Assembly: GCA_003551405.1 (NCBI GenBank)
Contig: PUMO01000153.1
Location: 1 to 23,469 of the forward strand
Length of the DNA: 23,469 bases
Reading direction: 5' to 3'
Source: Mollicutes bacterium
GTDB taxonomy: Bacteria > Bacillota_I > Bacilli_A > Izemoplasmatales > Izemoplasmataceae
The position numbers and the translations under genes were made by a program. The notes under the pieces were generated by a model. The model was given only the letters and a program-made list of their open reading frames with translations. It did not search any database and had not been told where the DNA came from. This document shows, piece by piece, positions 14,164 to 22,472 of this stretch. Positions within the stretch are counted from its first letter, which is position 1. Each line of letters starts with the position of its first letter.

Positions 14164-15041
14164 AATGTGTCACCTCCAAATGATTCAAGGGCTTTTTCAA
14201 CCGCTTGGGTTTCGTTTTCCTCTAAACTTACAAGCGGTAACCGCGTTTCCATGCCTTTAAACCCTTTAAGTTTCAGTGCACATTTCACGGGCACAGGGTT
14301 TGGACCGACAAACATCACATCATTGAGAATATCCAGCCGGTCTTGAATGGATTTCGCTTTGGTGGCGTCACGGTGAAACACATCATAAAGTGACTGGCTT
14401 ACACTGGGCGCAATATTGGCTGAAACGCTGATCACACCATTACCACCAAGGGCAAGCGTATCATAGTAAAGATCGTCATTGCCTGAATACAGTTTAAAAT
14501 TTTCGGGTGTGTTTTCAATCATTGCCCGCACCTGCTCAAGATCGCCGGCTGCTTCTTTGATGCCTGCAATGTTAGAAATTTCACTGAGTGCTTTCACTGT
14601 CATGACGTCAATATTAACCACTGTCCTACCCGGAACATTATATAAGATAACCGGTAAATCGGTCGCACTGGCAATGGCTTTAAAATGTGCATAAAGTCCG
14701 CGTTGATTGGGTTTATTGTAATAGGGAGTCACTGCAAGCAACGCATCCACACCAGCCTTTTGCGCCAGGGCAGCAAGACTCACACTTTCTGCTGTGTTGT
14801 TGGTGCCGATGTTGGCAATCACTTGAACTTTACCTTGAGTGTGCTTCACCGCAATTTCAAAAAGCATGCGCTTTTCATCACTGGTCAGTGTCGCACTCTC
14901 ACCGGTCGTGCCTGCCACAATCAATGCTTTCGTCCCATTTGAAACGTGATAGTCAATCAACATTTCAAATGCCGGTTTATCAATGCCTGAATCATTGAAC
15001 GGTGTGACAATCGCCACGCCTGAGCCTTGAAATAATTCCAT
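14160..15041 (-). CDS. dapA: 4-hydroxy-tetrahydrodipicolinate synthase
   Basis: 293 aa, a class I aldolase that joins pyruvate and aspartate semialdehyde. Schiff-base Lys162 is in AGIKEAAGDL, Tyr134 in LYNVPGRT, and the pyruvate-site GTTGES is at 45-49. The start at 15041 has GGAGG seven bases upstream; a longer open frame from 15122 would run into asd without a ribosome binding site and has no family similarity. Its ATG shares a base with the asd stop (TAATG). Confidence 0.97.
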   Translation of the reverse strand: MELFQGSGVAIVTPFNDSGIDKPAFEMLIDYHVSNGTKALIVAGTTGESATLTSDEKRMLFEIAVKHTQGKVQVIANIGTNNTAESVSLAALAQKAGVDALLAVTPYYNKPNQRGLYAHFKAIASATDLPVILYNVPGRTVVNIDVMTVKALSEISNIAGIKEAAGDLEQVRAMIENTPENFKLYSGNDDLYYDTLALGGNGVISVSANIAPSVSQSLYDVFHRDATKAKSIQDRLDILNDVMFVGPNPVPVKCALKLKGFKGMETRLPLVSLEENETQAVEKALESFGGDTL

Positions 15042-16003
15042 TATAATGCCTCCATTAATTGCATGATTTGCACTGCATTGAGTGCAGCGCCTTTTCGAAT
15101 ATTGTCCGCCAGTACAAAACAATGGATGATGGTGTCATCAAATTGATCGATGCGCAAGCGACTAACGTGAATTGAATCGGACCCTGAAATATCACGTGGT
15201 GTTACAATCTCATGGTGGTCGTGATACGTGAGTGCTGCGTGGGATTCAAACGCTTTTATTAGCGCATTTAAATCAACCGATGTTTGAGTACGCACACTCA
15301 GTGACACCCCATGACCATTATAGACAGGAACCCTTGCGCACGTTGCACTGACTGCCACATCTTTATCCATAATTTTGCGGGTTTCTTCTATCATCTTTTG
15401 TTCTTCTTTAGTGTAGCCGTTTTCCACCCACTTATCAATGCCCGCAATGACATTATGGGCAATGGGGTGTGTATAATTTTTTGCCGCTTCACCGTTTAGT
15501 GTCCGACTGAGTTCGTCTTCCCCCGCTTGACCTGAACCACTGACGGCCTGGTAGGTCACATACTCAACCCGAGTGACATCAAAAAGCGAATCAATCACTT
15601 GAAGCGGCACGACAGACTGAATGGTTGAGCAATTGGGATTAGCATTGATGTGACCAGGTTTAAACGTATGTGGGTTGATTTCCGGAACAATGAGGGGCAC
15701 ATCATTGTCCATGCGCCATTGACTGGAATTGTCAATGACACTCACCCCTGCATCCCTCGCTATGGGTGCATAAATTTTAGATACCTCTGAGCCTGCAGAG
15801 AAAAGTGCAACATCAACGTTTTCAAAACTTGAGGCAGTGAGTGCATCCACTGTGATTGTTTGTTCGCCATAAGCAATGCGGCGGCCCTGAGTGCGTTTCG
15901 ATGCGAAAAGATAAATATTGTGTGAAGGAAATCCTGCATCATGGAGTATGAATAACATTTCACGGCCAACTTTACCGGTAGCACCAACGATGGCGATATT
16001 CAT
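15041..16003 (-). CDS. asd: aspartate-semialdehyde dehydrogenase
   Basis: 320 aa. It reduces aspartyl phosphate to aspartate semialdehyde with NADPH, supplying DapA and, outside lysine synthesis, methionine and threonine. Visible marks are the Rossmann loop VGATGKVGREML, catalytic Cys125 in NPNCSTIQ, QAVSGSGQAGEDEL and the substrate-binding RVPVYNGHG with its conserved His. The start overlaps the dapF stop (ATGA) with GGAGG upstream inside dapF. Confidence 0.97.
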   Translation of the reverse strand: MNIAIVGATGKVGREMLFILHDAGFPSHNIYLFASKRTQGRRIAYGEQTITVDALTASSFENVDVALFSAGSEVSKIYAPIARDAGVSVIDNSSQWRMDNDVPLIVPEINPHTFKPGHINANPNCSTIQSVVPLQVIDSLFDVTRVEYVTYQAVSGSGQAGEDELSRTLNGEAAKNYTHPIAHNVIAGIDKWVENGYTKEEQKMIEETRKIMDKDVAVSATCARVPVYNGHGVSLSVRTQTSVDLNALIKAFESHAALTYHDHHEIVTPRDISGSDSIHVSRLRIDQFDDTIIHCFVLADNIRKGAALNAVQIMQLMEAL

Positions 16004-16812
16004 GAATTTTCCTCCTCTATCATTGTGGCAATATAACGCGCGGGCCCCCGCAAGGACACATAGTGGTTATCATCAATGGTGACATGGAGTGTCCCGCCCG
16101 GGACCTTCGCCTCAACAGTGTGGATGCCTTCACTAACGGCATGGACGTAGGCGGCCGCTGCGGTGCCGGTTCCACACGACAACGTTGGGCCAACGCCGCG
16201 TTCATAGGTCTTTAATCGAATTTTACCAGGTTTTATCGTCTGTGAAACATTCACGTTGATGCCTGAGGGAAACTTGGGATGGCGCACGAACGCTTCACCG
16301 TATTCGTTAATATCTATGGCATCTAAATCATTAACCTGATGCACAACGTGAATGGTTCCTAAATTGAGCGCATATAAAGCGATGTTTTCTTCTTTAAAAG
16401 GGAGGAAAATTGGTGACATATCGGTTTGGCTTCCTTTTATTAACGAATCATCCAGTGCGGTTTGCGGAATGCCCAGGCCAAGTTCGATTGAACCATCCGC
16501 ATGCACGCTTACATCAATCAGACCACTAAGCGTATCCACACTGAATTGGCGGTCGGTTGTAATCTGCTGATCGTGTAAAAATCGCACAAAGGCACGCATG
16601 CCATTGCCGCACATCGGCGCAACACTTCCATCCGCATTATAATAACGCATGGCCACTGGCGCAACACTGCTTTTCACCGGAAAAATCAATCCATCCGCAC
16701 CAATCCCATAGTGGCGGTCACACCAATGCGCTGCAAAGTTTGAGGGATCATCGGGTGGGGTGGTCACAAACAAAAAGTCATTGCCGGTTGCTTCGTATTT
16801 ATATATTCGCAT
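16000..16812 (-). CDS. dapF: diaminopimelate epimerase
   Basis: 270 aa. It converts LL- to meso-diaminopimelate with a two-cysteine mechanism: Cys68 (MCGNGMRAF) and Cys213 (LSCGTGTAA) are both present. EATGNDFLF at the start and the substrate-binding YERG before the second cysteine are conserved. Many relatives read GxGET before the second cysteine motif; this one reads GVGPT, a variable position in Bacillota and not by itself a sign of loss. AGGAGG precedes the ATG. It lies nine bases after lysC and overlaps asd. Confidence 0.96.
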   Translation of the reverse strand: MRIYKYEATGNDFLFVTTPPDDPSNFAAHWCDRHYGIGADGLIFPVKSSVAPVAMRYYNADGSVAPMCGNGMRAFVRFLHDQQITTDRQFSVDTLSGLIDVSVHADGSIELGLGIPQTALDDSLIKGSQTDMSPIFLPFKEENIALYALNLGTIHVVHQVNDLDAIDINEYGEAFVRHPKFPSGINVNVSQTIKPGKIRLKTYERGVGPTLSCGTGTAAAAYVHAVSEGIHTVEAKVPGGTLHVTIDDNHYVSLRGPARYIATMIEEENS

Positions 16813-16821
16813 AAAGGCCTC

Positions 16822-18021
16822 CTATAACTCGAATGCACGAGCAATGGTGTTGACGGCATCCTTGGTTTTTTCTTTGGGAATCGCATATGAAATGGATATG
16901 TCAGAGGTGGTTACAAGCTTGAAAGGCACATTCGCCTTAGCAAGTAAATCAAACAGTGTTGCCGCAACCCCAGCCTGCGTACGCATGCCGAGCCCGACCG
17001 CTGATAATTTTGATAAGCTTTCATCAAACCGTATGGTCGCCGATGGGACATCTTGATTAAATACTTCAAGTGCTTTTTGCACATCCTTTAGATCGTCCGC
17101 ATTACAGCTAAATGAAACGCTCAGTGTGGAAGGATTAACATAGGTTTGCGAAATCATGTCCACATTAATTTCACGCGCTGAAAGGGCGCGAAAAAGACGG
17201 GCAACATCTTGGGTAGGATTGTTAAGATTGTCAAGTGAGACCATGATAATGTCATCAATGACACTCACACCGGTAATGGTACGTTTTTCTAACATGGGGG
17301 ATTGCTCCTTAATGACTGTGCCGGTTTCCCAAGCATGGGCTTTGGCAACCGTGAGCGGCACATTATATTTTTGGGCAAGTTCAACAGCCCGTGCTTCCAT
17401 AACGTTCGCACCGAGTGCTGCAAGTTCACTCATTTCTTCGTAAGTAATGGCCGTGAGTTTCTGAGCCGATGCATAACGCCTTGGGTCAACACTGTAAATG
17501 CCGTTGACATCGGTATAAATCTCACACGGAACATTGAGACTGGCCGCAAGTGCAACCGCACTTGTATCAGACCCACCGCGACCAAGAGTGGTAACGTCAC
17601 CTTGTTCGTTCACGCCCTGAAAACCAGTCACGACAACGGTACGGTTTTGATTCAAATGATTTTGAAGGCCATCGATATCGATGGTTTTGATTTTGTTTTT
17701 CGAGTAAATGCCCATGGTCTGAATGCCTGCTTGCGAGCCATTGAGTGCGATGGCATCATACCCATGGTCTTTAATCATCATCGTTAACAGGCTGCTTGAA
17801 ACTTGTTCGCCTGTAGCCAACAGCATATCGAGCTCACGCGCGGATGGATTGCTTGCGGCATGGTGTGCCAAGGAAAGTAAATCGTTGGTTGTGGTCCCCA
17901 TTGCTGAGACAACCACAACTAGGGGGCCATCAGTTTGGATACGTGAAACCACGCGCTTGGCCACTGTTTTCATGTGATCAATGGTCGCAACGGAGGAACC
18001 GCCATATTTTTGAACAATCAT
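16822..18021 (-). CDS. lysC: aspartokinase, with internal start for a beta subunit
   Basis: 399 aa, catalytic domain about 1-240 followed by two ACT domains. It phosphorylates aspartate. The kinase signature VQKYGGSSVA and the motifs VVVVSAMGTTTNDLL and TLGRGGSDTSAVALAA are intact; the C-terminal ACT segments begin with GVSVIDDIIMVSLDNL and SAVGLGMRTQAGVAA and would bind an end-product amino acid. GGAGTGA precedes the ATG. Met243 at 17295 has AAGGAG nine bases upstream, so a 157-residue ACT-only beta subunit can be made from the same gene, as known for Bacillus aspartokinase II. The gene lies four bases after lysA in the lysine operon. Confidence 0.96.
   Translation of the reverse strand: MIVQKYGGSSVATIDHMKTVAKRVVSRIQTDGPLVVVVSAMGTTTNDLLSLAHHAASNPSARELDMLLATGEQVSSSLLTMMIKDHGYDAIALNGSQAGIQTMGIYSKNKIKTIDIDGLQNHLNQNRTVVVTGFQGVNEQGDVTTLGRGGSDTSAVALAASLNVPCEIYTDVNGIYSVDPRRYASAQKLTAITYEEMSELAALGANVMEARAVELAQKYNVPLTVAKAHAWETGTVIKEQSPMLEKRTITGVSVIDDIIMVSLDNLNNPTQDVARLFRALSAREINVDMISQTYVNPSTLSVSFSCNADDLKDVQKALEVFNQDVPSATIRFDESLSKLSAVGLGMRTQAGVAATLFDLLAKANVPFKLVTTSDISISYAIPKEKTKDAVNTIARAFEL
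17293..17310 (-). promoter_or_regulatory. internal ribosome binding site and start for the LysC beta subunit
   Basis: On the minus strand AAGGAG (17310-17305) stands nine bases before ATG (17295-17293), in frame with lysC at codon 243. The position agrees with the internal start of the beta subunit of B. subtilis LysC, which falls at about the same residue. Confidence 0.65.
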
Positions 18022-18025
18022 GGCA

Positions 18026-19318
18026 TCACTCCATATCTAAACGGATTAAGTCTTCATAGGTTTCACGGCGAACAACGGGATAATGGTCCCCTTGCTTAGT
18101 AAAAACAACACCCGGTCTAGGCAAGCGGTTATAATTGGAGGCCATGGAATAATGGTAAGCACCCGTTGAAAGCACCGCCATTAAATCACCGGGTTCACTC
18201 TTCGCAAGCATGGCGTTATGAATGATGACATCCCCAGATTCACAGGCCTTGCCCGCTACTGTGAAGGAATTCGTGTGCGGGTGATTTAACTTATTGGCAA
18301 TCACCGCTTCATACTCTGCACCATATAGGGCCGTCCGTAAATGGTCCGCCATGGAGCCATCCACAAATACGTAAGATTTGGTGCTGTGGGTGGTTTTCTG
18401 AGTGCCGACGCGGTAAAGCGTCACACCACTGCCAGCCACAATCGCGCGGCCCGGTTCTATCATCACACGCGGAAAAGTGAGTGCTTTTTTTTCAATGCCT
18501 TTAGCGATTGCATCAAGCATGTCAGGTAAAAATGATGCTGATACTGGGTCATCATTTCTTGTATAACGCACACCAAACCCACCCCCAAGGTTAATGGCAG
18601 GGACGTTCACACCATAGGAATGGGTGAGTGTGGCAATGACATCGACGATGGCGTTGGCGTGTTCAATAAATGACGATGATTCAAAAATTTGTGAGCCGAT
18701 ATGGGAATGAAGCCCATAAAAGGTGAGGTTGTCACTCTCATCAATGGTCTTAATTAATTGGTACGTTTCGTCGTTGAAAATTGAAAGCCCGAACTTCGAA
18801 TCGTTTTTTGTTGTCTGAATATATTCATGGGTATGCGCTTCAATGCCCGGATTGATTCTAAGCATAACCTTGACAGGGCTTTTTGCGAGGGCGCGCAGAC
18901 GCTCAATTTCAAGCGCATTATCCGCAATGATCGTCCCTACACCATATTCAAGCGCCATCGCAAGCTCTTCAGGGGATTTATTATTACCGTGTAGATAAGT
19001 GTTTTGCATGGGAAAGCCCGCTTTATAGGCTGTGTAGAGTTCACCCCCACTTGCCACATCCAAATGTAAGTTTTCCTCATGAACAAGTTTGCACATACGG
19101 ACACTTAAAAATGCCTTGGATGCATAAAGGACATCGGTCGCAAGCTTTGGATGCGTAAAATGACGCTTAAAAGCTTGCATGCTTTCTCGCATGGCGGTTT
19201 CATCCATCACATAAAGCGGTGTTCCATAAGTGTTTGCGAGGGTTTCAGCGGAGACCCCGCCGATATGGAGCATGCCGTTTTCATTGGTTTGGTTCGGATA
19301 TAGATACATAGTCATCAT
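18026..19318 (-). CDS. lysA: diaminopimelate decarboxylase
   Basis: 430 aa, a fold-type III PLP enzyme that makes lysine from meso-diaminopimelate. Lys68 in VLYASKAFLS holds PLP; HLDVASGGELYTA, NLGGGFGVRYT, VMIEPGRAIV, the cofactor-side CESGDV and GAYHYSMASNYNRLPRP are all conserved. The ATG at 19318 overlaps the deacetylase stop (ATGA). In-frame ATGs at 19315 and 19309 are also possible, as no strong ribosome binding site singles one out. Confidence 0.96.
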   Translation of the reverse strand: MMTMYLYPNQTNENGMLHIGGVSAETLANTYGTPLYVMDETAMRESMQAFKRHFTHPKLATDVLYASKAFLSVRMCKLVHEENLHLDVASGGELYTAYKAGFPMQNTYLHGNNKSPEELAMALEYGVGTIIADNALEIERLRALAKSPVKVMLRINPGIEAHTHEYIQTTKNDSKFGLSIFNDETYQLIKTIDESDNLTFYGLHSHIGSQIFESSSFIEHANAIVDVIATLTHSYGVNVPAINLGGGFGVRYTRNDDPVSASFLPDMLDAIAKGIEKKALTFPRVMIEPGRAIVAGSGVTLYRVGTQKTTHSTKSYVFVDGSMADHLRTALYGAEYEAVIANKLNHPHTNSFTVAGKACESGDVIIHNAMLAKSEPGDLMAVLSTGAYHYSMASNYNRLPRPGVVFTKQGDHYPVVRRETYEDLIRLDME

Positions 19319-20487
19319 CTGCTTTCACTTTGTAATTCGTCGGTTGATTTGAAAAGATCGATTATATCATTGTGCGCCAAAATATGTGCATACGCACGGA
19401 CACCATTTATAAGGACTTTTTCATCAAAATTGAAATGACCCGAATGCAACGGATGCGTATGCCCAGTCTTCTCATTGCGTACACCAAGCATCATGAATAG
19501 ACCGGGAATGGCCTGTTGATAAAAAGCAAAGTCTTCAGCAAGCATCATCGGTTCAATGGTTCTTGTGTCCATTGAAGCAAGCGCGTCAAACGCCTGGTTG
19601 ACCAATGCCGCATCATTGATAACAGGGGGATAAAAATCACGGATGGCAAGTTCAGCCTTTACGCCGTAACTTTCTGCCGTGTGAGCGGCAATGCGATGCA
19701 TATGTTTTTTTATGTTTGCATAGGTCGCTTCACTGAAGGTGCGAATGGTACCTTCAAAGTACGCATGTTTCGCTAAAATATTGCGCATCTCGCCGCCACC
19801 CATTTTCCCGATCGCAAGGAGTGAGGGGACAAGCGGGTCAATCATTTTGTTGGTAAGATCTTGAAAGCTTCCATAAATGCTCACCATGGCGTTGATGGCA
19901 TCATGGCCATCATGCGGCGCGGCACCATGTGCGCTCTTTCCGTGAACATGCACATCAAATTCACCGTTTTGCGCCATCATGGCCCCTGCACGCATACCAA
20001 TGGCGCCAGCCTTTAGTGATGGGTATAAGTGGATGCCGTAAATGGCTTCAACATGATAGGTATTAAGCACACCTTCTTTAACTATCTCACGGGCGCCACC
20101 CGGGCCCTCTTCAGCCGGCTGAAAAATAAATACAATGGTTTTTTTAGGCGTGGGCGCATCCGCAAGCAACTGCGCAAGCCCAAGCAACATGCTCATGTGC
20201 CCATCATGACCACATGCATGCATGCGCCCTTGCGTTTGACTTTTAAATGACGACGCTGTCATCTCCTCAACATCAAGCGCGTCCATATCGGCTCTAAACG
20301 CAATGGCTTGATCGCTTACGCCTGCTTTTTTAGCAACGACACCACTTTTGGCGACTGTTTGGGTCTCATAACCCATTGTTTCGAGTCTTTTTTTGATATA
20401 GGCATGGGTCTTAGGTAATTCAAACCCCAGTTCTGGTATTTGATGCAACGTTTGACGATCGGTTTTCAGTTGTTCGAGCAAAGCCAT
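19315..20487 (-). CDS. M20-family N-acetyldiaminopimelate deacetylase (YkuR-like)
   Basis: 390 aa, a two-metal amidohydrolase that would remove acetyl from N-acetyl-LL-diaminopimelate. Metal-site motifs are present: FRADMDAL (Asp67-Asp69), MHACGHDGHMSM (Cys92, His94) and FQPAEEGPGG (Glu126, Glu127), plus a late histidine in HSGHFNFDE. On sequence alone other M20 hippurate-like amidases are possible; being first gene of a complete acetylase-branch lysine operon makes this role the best fit. The start at 20487 gives the family N-terminus MALLEQLKTDRQTLHQIPEL; the frame is open to 20676 but that part is the leader RNA and has no protein similarity. Ribosome binding site GGTGG is modest. Confidence 0.93.
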   Translation of the reverse strand: MALLEQLKTDRQTLHQIPELGFELPKTHAYIKKRLETMGYETQTVAKSGVVAKKAGVSDQAIAFRADMDALDVEEMTASSFKSQTQGRMHACGHDGHMSMLLGLAQLLADAPTPKKTIVFIFQPAEEGPGGAREIVKEGVLNTYHVEAIYGIHLYPSLKAGAIGMRAGAMMAQNGEFDVHVHGKSAHGAAPHDGHDAINAMVSIYGSFQDLTNKMIDPLVPSLLAIGKMGGGEMRNILAKHAYFEGTIRTFSEATYANIKKHMHRIAAHTAESYGVKAELAIRDFYPPVINDAALVNQAFDALASMDTRTIEPMMLAEDFAFYQQAIPGLFMMLGVRNEKTGHTHPLHSGHFNFDEKVLINGVRAYAHILAHNDIIDLFKSTDELQSESR

Positions 20488-20509
20488 AAAGCCACCACTT
20501 TCAATGTGT

Positions 20510-20541
20510 AAAAAAAGCCATGAGCAAAGGCTCACGGCTTT
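20510..20541 (-). terminator. leader terminator of the lysine operon
   Basis: A 10-bp stem with one G-U wobble (20516-20525 with 20530-20539), a 4-base loop, then seven U residues on the minus strand (20516-20510). It stands between the aptamer-like region and the first gene. Its 5' arm can instead pair with CAUGGC (minus strand 20558-20553) at the end of the aptamer, a possible antiterminator. Confidence 0.88.
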
Positions 20542-20556
20542 CCGTTTGCCCCGCCA

Positions 20557-20694
20557 TGTAAAAAGCGCACATTTCAAGGGTTGGGGATCCTTGATCTGCA
20601 GTCCCATGCCTATTAAGCATGAGCCCAGTGCACGAATGCACTTCGGCGTGAACCCATCCATAAGGATTGATTGCACGCGGCCTCTTTTTTACAC
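20557..20694 (-). promoter_or_regulatory. aptamer-like leader, probable compact lysine riboswitch (L-box variant)
   Basis: Reading the minus strand, an outer helix UGUAAAAA/UUUUUACA closes a junction of four hairpins: GCGUG..CACGC (interrupted, UUAU loop), AGUGCA-UUCG-UGCACU, CUCAUGC..GCAUGGG and UCAAGG..CCUUGA. Junction blocks AGAGG, GCCGAAG, CUGG and ACUG occur in the order seen in lysine riboswitches. It differs from the normal class by its length (about 140 rather than 170 or more), a P2-like arm without room for the loop E and kink-turn parts, a UUCG tetraloop on the P3-like arm that rules out the usual loop-loop contact, and no clear GGAG before the closing strand. The lysine operon downstream and the terminator support a lysine-sensing role. 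Assignment is tentative. Confidence 0.6.
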
Positions 20695-20720
20695 AGAATT
20701 TTTATTCACGATTGATTTAA

Positions 20721-20749
20721 ACTGTAACACAGCCCTTTACGCTTGTCAA
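20721..20749 (-). promoter_or_regulatory. promoter of the lysine operon
   Basis: On the minus strand a perfect TTGACA (20749-20744), 17 bases, then TACAGT (20726-20721). Transcription would start near 20714, about 20 bases before the aptamer-like region. It begins only ten bases after the stop of the upstream aldo-keto reductase gene, with no terminator between, so transcripts from that operon may also run into the leader. Confidence 0.8.
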
Positions 20750-20758
20750 TCAAAACAG

Positions 20759-21607
20759 TTATTTCTTGGGCAAGGGGTCTTTGGCTGGGTCAAAATCGAT
20801 GGCATCAAGTGCCTTGAGTGACACCACATCAATTGAGAAATCAACATCCGCGTTGTTTTTCATGCGATCTTTGTTTTGGCTTTTGGGGAGCGGAAGGGTC
20901 CCGTGCTCCAAACAATAGCGTACCGCCAGTTGTGCAGGGGTAACGTCAAGCTTATTTGCAATCTGTTTAACGGTTGGATGTTCAAAAATGCCGGTGCGCG
21001 CAAGCGGTGAATACGCTTGAATCAAGATGTCGTTGGCTTTTGAAAACGCTACAATCTCATCTTGGGTAAAGCCGATGAAATAACGAATTTGATTCACCAT
21101 CGGCTTAATTCTTCCGTGGTTCAATAAATTTTTCAGATCACGGACCGCAAAATTAGAAACTCCGATGCTGCGGGTTTTTCCTTGTTCATACAGATCTTCT
21201 AGTGCACGCCATACCTCAAGATTCCCTTGATCATAAGGTCTTGTGTCATGACGTTCTTCTCTAGGCGCTGGACCATGAATTAAATAAAGGTCCACGTAAT
21301 CGGTTTTTAAGTCCGCGAGTGTCTGATTGAAAACCTCAATGGTTTCTTCATACGTTTTGACGTTTGATGGGACTTTTGATGTGATAAATAGTGCATCGCG
21401 GTCGACTTCATGGGCTTCAATTGCCTCACCCAGTGATTTTTCATTTTCATAAAAGGCCGCGGTATCAAGATGACGGTAACCGACATCAAGGGCGTCTTTA
21501 AACACCGCCACTGATGCGTCGGCGTTATAGATTCGCCATGTTCCATACCCAACTGCTGGAATTGTTACACCGTTGTTAAGCGTAAAGGTTTCATTTAAAT
21601 ATCTCAT
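20759..21607 (-). CDS. aldo-keto reductase (second copy)
   Basis: 282 aa, same family as the gene at 899-1708 and clearly paralogous (shared LNNGVTIP-like start and VNQI..IGF segment). The tetrad is Asp48, Tyr53, Lys78 and His111; AIGVSNF is present as SIGVSNFAV, AYSPLAR and PKSQNKDRM are the NADP-binding elements. It would reduce small aldehydes or ketones with NADPH in the cytosol; substrate unknown. GGAGG lies six bases before the ATG. It follows the prenyl synthase gene by 15 bases and is the last gene of that operon. Confidence 0.92.
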   Translation of the reverse strand: MRYLNETFTLNNGVTIPAVGYGTWRIYNADASVAVFKDALDVGYRHLDTAAFYENEKSLGEAIEAHEVDRDALFITSKVPSNVKTYEETIEVFNQTLADLKTDYVDLYLIHGPAPREERHDTRPYDQGNLEVWRALEDLYEQGKTRSIGVSNFAVRDLKNLLNHGRIKPMVNQIRYFIGFTQDEIVAFSKANDILIQAYSPLARTGIFEHPTVKQIANKLDVTPAQLAVRYCLEHGTLPLPKSQNKDRMKNNADVDFSIDVVSLKALDAIDFDPAKDPLPKK

Positions 21608-21622
21608 CGCACACCTCCATAG

Positions 21623-22468
21623 TTAATGGGTTCTTGTTTCTATTGCTTGAATCAAGGGTTCAATTTTCGTGACATCGATGGGGAGGTTTTTCAACGCTTC
21701 ACGGATACTTTGAAAACGGTGCGAAAGCGCTTGTTTGGCCCCATCAATGCCGGAGTACGACACGTAGGTTGATTTATTGTGCTTGGCATCTGAAAAGCTT
21801 TTGCCCATGGTGGTTTCATCGGTTGTGGCTTCTAATATGTCATCTTGAATTTGAAAGGCGAGGCCGAGTTCAATGCCAATGGATTCAAAGGCTGTGGGAT
21901 CCTCACCTGCCGCGCAGGCACCCATCATCATTGCCGCCGCTATCAATCGACCGGTTTTATGGGCATGGATATGGTTGAGTGTTTTAACTGAAGTGTCTGT
22001 GTTTTCATACTTAAGGTCAAGCATTTGTCCTTTGACCATGCCTTTGGACCCTGCACCCTCAGATAGAATTTTAATTGCACATAGACGGCGTGATGTATTC
22101 ATTGTGTCTATGTTTGCAATCAGCGAAAAGGCATCGGTGAGTAACGCATCACCGCTTAAAATAGCGGTGCTTTCACTAAACGCAACATGAAGCGTTGGTT
22201 TTCCCCGTCGCATAACATCATCATCCATTGCGGGTAAATCATCATGGATCAGTGAATACGTATGCACCATTTCGAGTGCCACTGCCATATCTATGAACGC
22301 TTCCCAGTCCTCTCTAAACGCATCGACGATGCTAAGAAACAAAGCGGGGCGAATGCGTTTTCCCCCGTTAATCAGACTGTAATGCATGGCAGCGGATAAG
22401 TCGCTATCCTTATCAGCAGAAACCAAATGGCTGATTCTTTCGTTTACTGCCTCAACATATGCTTGCAT
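21623..22468 (-). CDS. ispA: polyprenyl synthetase, farnesyl diphosphate synthase type
   Basis: 281 aa, short-chain trans-prenyltransferase that joins isopentenyl diphosphate to allylic diphosphates for undecaprenyl and quinone precursors. The first aspartate-rich motif is DDLPAMDDD (Asp76, Asp77, then Asp82) with HTYSLIH before it, as in Gram-positive farnesyl synthases; GGKRIRP (35-41) and KTGRLI are conserved. The second motif reads DDILE (209-213), where most relatives have DDILD; Glu should still bind magnesium. The start at 22468 gives MQAYVEAVNERI; a longer frame from 22543 would overlap fabV. It begins four bases after the fabV stop with only GGAA as ribosome binding site, so coupling is likely. 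Confidence 0.9.
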   Translation of the reverse strand: MQAYVEAVNERISHLVSADKDSDLSAAMHYSLINGGKRIRPALFLSIVDAFREDWEAFIDMAVALEMVHTYSLIHDDLPAMDDDVMRRGKPTLHVAFSESTAILSGDALLTDAFSLIANIDTMNTSRRLCAIKILSEGAGSKGMVKGQMLDLKYENTDTSVKTLNHIHAHKTGRLIAAAMMMGACAAGEDPTAFESIGIELGLAFQIQDDILEATTDETTMGKSFSDAKHNKSTYVSYSGIDGAKQALSHRFQSIREALKNLPIDVTKIEPLIQAIETRTH

Positions 22469-22472
22469 ACTG

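Noticed and set aside
15042..15122. Longer dapA reading frame
   Set aside because: It overlaps asd, has no ribosome binding site, and the family N-terminus starts at 15041 after GGAGG.
20488..20676. N-terminal extension of about 63 residues on the M20 deacetylase
   Set aside because: The translated stretch is Cys- and Trp-containing with no family similarity, and the DNA is the structured leader and terminator; family similarity begins at the ATG at 20487.
20557..20694. T-box leader for the lysine operon
   Set aside because: There is no T-box core sequence (the GGGTGG..ACC-type block) before the terminator and no long stem I with a specifier loop.
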